This document shows, piece after piece, positions 59,684 through 64,000 of a stretch of 64,000 nucleotides of DNA. The translations under genes were made by a program, and so were the position numbers. Within the stretch, counting starts at the first letter, position 1, and each line of letters begins with the position of its first letter. This DNA is from Coralliovum pocilloporae (GTDB lineage Bacteria > Pseudomonadota > Alphaproteobacteria > Rhizobiales > Cohaesibacteraceae): contig NZ_CP132542.1 in NCBI RefSeq assembly GCF_030845175.1, positions 3,197,501 through 3,261,500 of the forward strand, given 5' to 3'. The notes under the pieces are model-generated. The model worked only from the letters and a program-made list of their open reading frames with translations, searched no databases and was not told the origin of the DNA.

Positions 59684-59899
59684 GAACAGAGCGCGCGGTA
59701 AATCCCTAAAGCAGAAATACAGCAGATCATAAATTGACCTGACGACAGGCATCCTGGACGTCACAAAAGTGCCGTCAGGAAAGACCTCTGTATTGCCGGA
59801 AAACCTTGAAACCGCATCCTGCCAGTTTGATGCCTCAACATCAAGAATACAGGACTCACAACCCTTGTTACCCTGAACAAGAAAACTCTCGCGAACCAT
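59675..59899 (-). CDS. Small protein of unknown function behind CtrA boxes
   Basis: 74 residues from ATG at 59899, which has GGAG exactly six bases upstream. The frame opens further to ATG 59944, but that start would abut the CtrA boxes and leave no room for a leader. The sequence (MVRESFLVQGNKGCESCILD and onward) has a C-x-x-C and a beta-like pattern ending in FCFRDLPRALFSR. It faintly resembles the PilZ c-di-GMP-binding fold but lacks the RxxxR and D/NxSxxG motifs in clean form. Its stop overlaps the pyrC end by 9 bp. Not recognised. Confidence 0.6.
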   Translation of the reverse strand: MVRESFLVQGNKGCESCILDVEASNWQDAVSRFSGNTEVFPDGTFVTSRMPVVRSIYDLLYFCFRDLPRALFSR

Positions 59900-59946
59900 T
59901 ATACGCTCCACAAAATATGCACGGGGAAATGCTGCGCTAATCATGG

Positions 59947-59982
59947 TTAAAAAATGGTTAATTTACGTTAATATTCCCTTAA
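59947..59982 (-). promoter_or_regulatory. Two tandem CtrA-type boxes
   Basis: TTAA-N7-TTAA at 59947-59961 and again at 59968-59982, six bases apart. Both match the full CtrA consensus. The only gene downstream of them is the small leftward gene starting at 59899; on the other side is the 3' end of the gene at 60033. The four TTAA cores would give strong CtrA occupancy, so this promoter is likely cell-cycle regulated. Confidence 0.7.
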
Positions 59983-60032
59983 TCCACACCTTTGTGGAGG
60001 GGAAGGCAAAGACTGTCCTGGAGCGGACAGGC

Positions 60033-60758
60033 TCAATCACCGGCGACAAAGAAATGCCAGGTTCCGTCAGGGCCAATGCCCACGCGGTAGAAGATATAGG
60101 CGCCAAACTGCTTCATATCCTCATAATCGCCGTAGGTCACAACCTTGAACAGGTCCACCCGCTGCGGCGGTGTAAGGTCATCAAGTGGCACTGAGAAGAA
60201 ATAAGGCCACACATACATTTCCTGCGGCTGGCCGGGGTCGAGATGAACATATCCGATCTCAAGAATTTCGATCAGGATTGCCAGCAGTTCATGGCCCTCC
60301 GGATCGCCGGAGCTTTCCTTGAGAAAATCTATCGGATCGGTATAGCCGCCAAAAGACAGGGTAGGTGGCACCTCATTGGCTTCGAGAACCGGGCGGAGCT
60401 TTTCTATGTCACCACTGCGTGCTGCTTCCAGAATAGCGTCTCGTGTGGACCTGACAGGTTCCGGCAGGCGGCTAAGATCTGTCTGAACCTGGGGTGTTGA
60501 AATGACATTTTCAGATGGACCTGTACCGGTGTCCGGAGCCGTATTCTTGGGGACGACCTGATCAACTGTGCCTGTTGGCTTGAGCGGCGTCGGATTGGCA
60601 TCCTGGCTTTCACCATCTGCAGGGACAACCCGGATTGTCTCAGTGGTAACCTTCTTGGCCACTGCACCAGTCGGCTGAAGCCCTGCAATCACACAGGCCG
60701 TGGCGACACAGAACATTAACCGTGCGACACTATATTTCCTGAAATGGTTTGGTTGCAC
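60033..60758 (-). CDS. Exported protein, conserved in Hyphomicrobiales, unknown function
   Basis: 241 residues with a signal-peptide-like N-terminus (MFCVATACVIAGL, then AVAKK), a Pro/Thr-rich linker (~40-105) and a compact C-terminal domain with STRDAILEAARSGDIEKLRPV, FGGYTDPIDFLKESSGDPEG, YVWPYFFSVPLDDLTPPQRV and WHFFVAGD. The start is GTG with GGAGG about nine bases upstream. Probably periplasmic. Function not known. Confidence 0.75.
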   Translation of the reverse strand: MQPNHFRKYSVARLMFCVATACVIAGLQPTGAVAKKVTTETIRVVPADGESQDANPTPLKPTGTVDQVVPKNTAPDTGTGPSENVISTPQVQTDLSRLPEPVRSTRDAILEAARSGDIEKLRPVLEANEVPPTLSFGGYTDPIDFLKESSGDPEGHELLAILIEILEIGYVHLDPGQPQEMYVWPYFFSVPLDDLTPPQRVDLFKVVTYGDYEDMKQFGAYIFYRVGIGPDGTWHFFVAGD

Positions 60759-60838
60759 AGTGATTCCTCCCGAGGCTTTGCCTCTTATAGCCGCTAAGCC
60801 AGGGCCAGAAAACGAACCTGTGGGTCGATAAGGACAAA

Positions 60839-61492
60839 ATGATTGCCCTCAGCCCGTTCATCATCGGAATTCCCATAGGCATTGTCATGACCGCTCCTGT
60901 TGGGCCGGTCAATATCATGTGCCTTCAAAAAGTTTTACGACATGGTTTTGTCACAGGTGTGATTGTCGCAACCGGTGCCGTGATTGCCGATCTGGTCTAT
61001 GCACTGATGGCGGTTCTCGGTGTAACGGCCATCATTCATTCCATTGAGCACTATGCCACTTTCCTGGAATGGGGTGGGGGCCTGCTACTGCTTGTCTATG
61101 GCATCCATACCTGGCGAAAGGTCCCGCACTTTTCTAGGGAACGTGATGAGGGGACAGCCAAACCGATTACCTGCCTGATGACGTCCTTCATGCTGACGGT
61201 GACCAATCCCGGCACCATCTTTGGCTTCCTGGCAATTTTCGGCAGTCTTGGAGATATGATTCCAGAACAGGGAGACTGGAACGGAATTGTGCTGCTGCTG
61301 GCAGGTGTTGTGACCGGCGCTTTTGGCTGGTGGTTTATTCTGATCTCGGTGACGAACCGGGTACGTACGCGACTGGACGAGACCTGGTTGCGTCGGATCA
61401 GTCGCCTGGGCAGTGCTCTGATTTTGAGTTTTGCCGCCGTTCTGCTCGGCCGCGCAATTGCAGCCAGCGCCAAAGCACTGGCCATGCTGTAA
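60839..61492 (+). CDS. LysE-family amino acid exporter
   Basis: 217 residues with about six membrane segments (~7-27, 40-62, 70-90, 115-140, 150-172, 190-212). Family features are PVGPVNIMCLQKVLRHGF and TNPGTIFGFLAIFG. Exports amino acids or related metabolites; substrate unknown. ATG at 60839 with AGGA about five bases upstream. It is divergent from the exported protein gene at 60033-60758. Confidence 0.88.
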   Translation: MIALSPFIIGIPIGIVMTAPVGPVNIMCLQKVLRHGFVTGVIVATGAVIADLVYALMAVLGVTAIIHSIEHYATFLEWGGGLLLLVYGIHTWRKVPHFSRERDEGTAKPITCLMTSFMLTVTNPGTIFGFLAIFGSLGDMIPEQGDWNGIVLLLAGVVTGAFGWWFILISVTNRVRTRLDETWLRRISRLGSALILSFAAVLLGRAIAASAKALAML

Positions 61493-61529
61493 CATAAAGT
61501 GGACAGGCTTCAGCCTGAAAATCAGTGGA

Positions 61530-61790
61530 TTATTGCAAAGTCCGGTCGACGGTATATTCACCGTTGCGGATTTTCTCCGGCAGGGACTGAGTCATCTTCG
61601 CGACGGCTTCCTCACCATAGACATTGATGAGCCGGGCGAGGGCAAGAAACAGGGACGCCTGACAGAGAACATCAAACTCGATGCCTTCGCTCAGGCCTTC
61701 CGACCAGGCATCTCCAATCAGCTCGCAGGCAAGCTGTTTCTGCTGCGCGAGTTCTTCAATCTCGCTGTACTCTTCAATATGCTCTGACAT
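61530..61790 (-). CDS. Small acidic helical protein, unknown
   Basis: 86 residues from ATG at 61790 (MSEHIEEYSEIEELAQQ). The frame can also start at GTG 61829. Rich in E, L and A with long predicted helices; one Cys (LACELIGDA) and another in VLCQA. Not recognised; possibly a conserved small protein near parE. Confidence 0.55.
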   Translation of the reverse strand: MSEHIEEYSEIEELAQQKQLACELIGDAWSEGLSEGIEFDVLCQASLFLALARLINVYGEEAVAKMTQSLPEKIRNGEYTVDRTLQ

Positions 61791-61945
61791 CCTGCGCGCT
61801 TTCTGTTCTGTACAGGGGCATGATGACACCCTGACACAGTCACCTTAGCACGCCGAAAAGACACGCCGCGTCTATTTTGTGAAGAAATGGTTAATATCGC
61901 TGTGCAGATTTGAATGAAATGCGGTAAGTCTTTGATTTAAAATAC

Positions 61946-62338
61946 TTATCTTCCATATCGGTTGTTGATATCCTTTGCCAGTTCCTGACCGGTCAGGAGC
62001 TCGCGTTGATAGGATTGCTCGGCATTATTTGTGCAGCTCTGATAAGCCTCCGAATAACCGCGATAGCCCTGGTTGAATGAGGCGGTCAGCCGTTTCTTGC
62101 GCAGCTCATTGGGTTGTTCTGCCTGAAGCAGTGAGGACATACGCTGTCGCCAGAGCTGATTGTCATCCGGTTTGCAGAGGGTCGAGAGGAAGTGCAGCCT
62201 TCCCAGAACAACCGCCAGATTACTGAGCTTCTGATCATATGGTGCTGCCTGGTCGAGGCTCTGCGCGGAAGCCTCTCCGGTCATCCAGAGAGACGCAGAT
62301 GTGAGCAGGCCGACGCCGAGCAGTCTTGCAATTTTCAT
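61946..62338 (-). CDS. TIGR02301 family exported protein
   Basis: 130 residues with a signal peptide (1-25, EASAQS) and a helical body with two cysteines (LCKPDDNQLWR and SCTNNAEQ). It matches the alphaproteobacterial TIGR02301 family, which commonly lies beside parE, as here (30 bp gap). Function unknown; a periplasmic location is inferred. Confidence 0.8.
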   Translation of the reverse strand: MKIARLLGVGLLTSASLWMTGEASAQSLDQAAPYDQKLSNLAVVLGRLHFLSTLCKPDDNQLWRQRMSSLLQAEQPNELRKKRLTASFNQGYRGYSEAYQSCTNNAEQSYQRELLTGQELAKDINNRYGR

Positions 62339-62368
62339 CAGAACTCTATCCCGGTCCCGGTCTGCGCG

Positions 62369-64000
62369 TCAGATGTCCAGATCTTCGGCAAATTCCGCGT
62401 TTTCCTGAATGAACTCAAACCGGGCTTCCGGCTTGTTGCCCATCAAACGTTCGACAGTCAGCTTGGTCTGCTGCTCTTCCTCATCCCCGACATCCACCCG
62501 CAGAAGGGTTCTGTTTTTCGGGTCCATCGTTGTTTCCTTGAGCTGGGCAGGCAGCATTTCGCCAAGGCCCTTGAAGCGGCCGATGTCGATTTTGCCACGA
62601 CCCTTGAACTCCGCCTCAAGCAGCTCGTCCTTGTGCAGGTCATCCCGTGCATAGAGCGTTTTTCCGCCCTGGCTGATCCGGTAAAGTGGCGGAACAGCGA
62701 GGAACAGGTGGCCGTTGTCAACAAGCTCCGGCATCTCCCGGTAGAAGAAGGTAATCAGCAGCGAAGCAATATGGGCACCGTCAACGTCAGCATCCGTCAT
62801 GATGATGACCTTTTCATAGCGGAGGTCGTCATCTCGATACTGACTGCGCGTTCCGCAACCAAGCGCCTGGATCAGGTCGGCAAGCTGCTGGTTGGCTGCA
62901 AGCTTTTCCCGCCCGGCATTGGCGACATTGAGGATCTTGCCGCGGAGGGGAAGGATGGCCTGATTGGCCCGGTTGCGGGCCTGTTTGGCAGAACCGCCAG
63001 CGGAATCACCCTCAACGATGAAGATTTCAGAGCCTTGGGCGGCTGTCTGTGAGCAATCGGCGAGCTTGCCCGGCAGGCGCAGCTTGCGCACAGCCGTCTT
63101 GCGGTTGACTTCTTTTTCCTTGCGGCGACGCAGGCGTTCTTCCGCCCGTTCAATCACCCAGTCCAGAAGCTTGTTGGCCTGTTGAGGGGAGGCGGCCAGC
63201 CAGTGATCAAATGCGTCCCGCAGGGCGTTCTCAACAATGCGGGTCGCTTCCGTTGTGGCCAGCTTGTCCTTTGTCTGCCCGACGAACTCCGGCTCGCGGA
63301 TGAACACAGACAGCATGGCGCCTGCGGACGTCATCACGTCATCGCCTGTAATCACCGAGGCTTTCTTGTTGCCGGTAATATCCGCATAGGTTTTCAGCCC
63401 GCGCAGGAGCGCCATCCGAAGGCCGGATTCATGGGTGCCGCCTTCAGGGGTCGGGACCGTATTACAATAGGAATGCACAAAGCCATCACCGCCAAACCAG
63501 GAGACGGCCCATTCAACAGAACCATGACCACCCTGGCGTTCCGTCTTGCCGGAAAAGACCGTGTCGGTGACAAAGTTCTGCTTGCCGAGTGATGAGCTCA
63601 GATAGTCCTTCAGGCCGCCAGGGAAGTGGAACACGGCCTTTTCCTGAGCTTCCGATTTTTCATCGAGAAGGGCCGGGTCACAGGACCAGCGAATTTCGAC
63701 GCCGCCAAAGAGATAGGCTTTTGAACGGGCCATCTTGAACAGGCGGTCAGGACGGAAGCGGGCGGATTTGCCAAAAATTTCAGGATCCGGATGGAAGCGA
63801 ACTCTGGTGCCGCGCCGATTATGGACATCGCCAAGGGATTCGAGTCCGCCTTGCGCAATGCCCCGAGAAAAGCTCTGCCGGTAGAGCTTGCGACCACGGG
63901 CCACTTCAACGACGAGATCATCGGAGAGGGCGTTGACCACCGATACACCGACACCGTGGAGCCCGCCAGAAGTCTCGTAGACCTTTGAATCGAACTTGCC
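62369..64000 (-). CDS. parE: DNA topoisomerase IV subunit B (ParE), 3' part
   Basis: ATPase subunit that with ParC decatenates chromosomes. The N-terminus lies past the window edge; the visible 543 residues begin GKFDSKVYETSGGLHGVG, part of the ATP-binding domain, and run to the end. TOPRIM motifs EGDSAGGSAKQ and DADVDGAHI, plus PLYRISQGGKTLYARDD, assign it to the type IIA B subunits; the PELVDNGHLFLAVPPLYRI wording favours ParE over GyrB. C-terminal ENAEFAEDLDI is typical of alphaproteobacterial ParE. Confidence 0.95.
   Translation of the reverse strand, partial: GKFDSKVYETSGGLHGVGVSVVNALSDDLVVEVARGRKLYRQSFSRGIAQGGLESLGDVHNRRGTRVRFHPDPEIFGKSARFRPDRLFKMARSKAYLFGGVEIRWSCDPALLDEKSEAQEKAVFHFPGGLKDYLSSSLGKQNFVTDTVFSGKTERQGGHGSVEWAVSWFGGDGFVHSYCNTVPTPEGGTHESGLRMALLRGLKTYADITGNKKASVITGDDVMTSAGAMLSVFIREPEFVGQTKDKLATTEATRIVENALRDAFDHWLAASPQQANKLLDWVIERAEERLRRRKEKEVNRKTAVRKLRLPGKLADCSQTAAQGSEIFIVEGDSAGGSAKQARNRANQAILPLRGKILNVANAGREKLAANQQLADLIQALGCGTRSQYRDDDLRYEKVIIMTDADVDGAHIASLLITFFYREMPELVDNGHLFLAVPPLYRISQGGKTLYARDDLHKDELLEAEFKGRGKIDIGRFKGLGEMLPAQLKETTMDPKNRTLLRVDVGDEEEQQTKLTVERLMGNKPEARFEFIQENAEFAEDLDI

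Noticed and set aside
1-64000. CRISPR arrays, tRNA or rRNA genes, transposases, prophage or defence systems
   Set aside because: Scanned by eye for regular repeats, cloverleaf-type sequence and relevant protein families; none found.

Overview
This window is chromosomal DNA from an alphaproteobacterium, most likely Hyphomicrobiales (Rhizobiales) or a near relative. The basis is gene content and order rather than any single marker: an aroQ-accB-accC-aat block beside DUF2155 and NDUFA12 genes, a B12-dependent NrdJ, an RNase E with an acidic insert in its S1 domain, a TIGR02301 gene beside parE, and candidate Irr and CtrA sites. No rRNA, tRNA, CRISPR array, transposase or prophage was seen. Almost everything is core chromosome; the accessory signal is limited to regulatory sites, two intergenic repeat-like elements and a few unknown proteins.

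Layout. 1-1.5 kb: two exported proteins of unknown function, perhaps paralogues. 2-3.4 kb: speD-speE (spermidine synthesis). 3.4-6.8 kb: two tandem CSS-EAL c-di-GMP phosphodiesterases. 7.1-14.8 kb: maeB, then amn and nrdJ on the other strand; nrdJ has a pair of NrdR-type boxes. 15.4-18.6 kb: a response regulator, the complex I accessory subunit NDUFA12, a methyltransferase, DUF2155 and aat. 18.7-25.7 kb: accC, accB, aroQ, a DsbA-like protein, a BepA-like M48 protease, an aminotransferase and a metallo-hydrolase. 26-29.7 kb: a chemoreceptor, a DUF3137 protein and a small membrane protein. 30-38.5 kb: rne, divergent from an amidase, mrcA and prfB. prfB is encoded in two frames and needs a +1 programmed frameshift.

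38.5-48.2 kb: an M23 factor, DUF455, bcp, a large AsmA-like protein, tyrS, anmK and an alpha/beta hydrolase. 48.3-55.4 kb: a complete suf operon (NifS-type desulfurase, sufB, sufC, sufD, sufS, sufT, sufA) behind an Irr-type operator, with no iscR gene. 55.5-64 kb: a GGDEF cyclase, a RhlE-like helicase, pyrC, a small protein behind two tandem CtrA motifs, an exported unknown, a LysE transporter, two small proteins and the 3' part of parE.

Themes. Cell-envelope building and remodelling (MrcA, amidase, LytM factor, AnmK, BepA-like protease, AsmA-like protein) is heavily represented. c-di-GMP turnover is represented by two EAL enzymes and one GGDEF enzyme. Iron and nucleotide supply are tied to recognisable operators (Irr-like at suf, NrdR-like at nrdJ). 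I found no clearly new multi-gene system; the best leads are the CtrA-box small gene at 59.7-60.0 kb, the iscR-less suf locus and the paired CSS-EAL genes.
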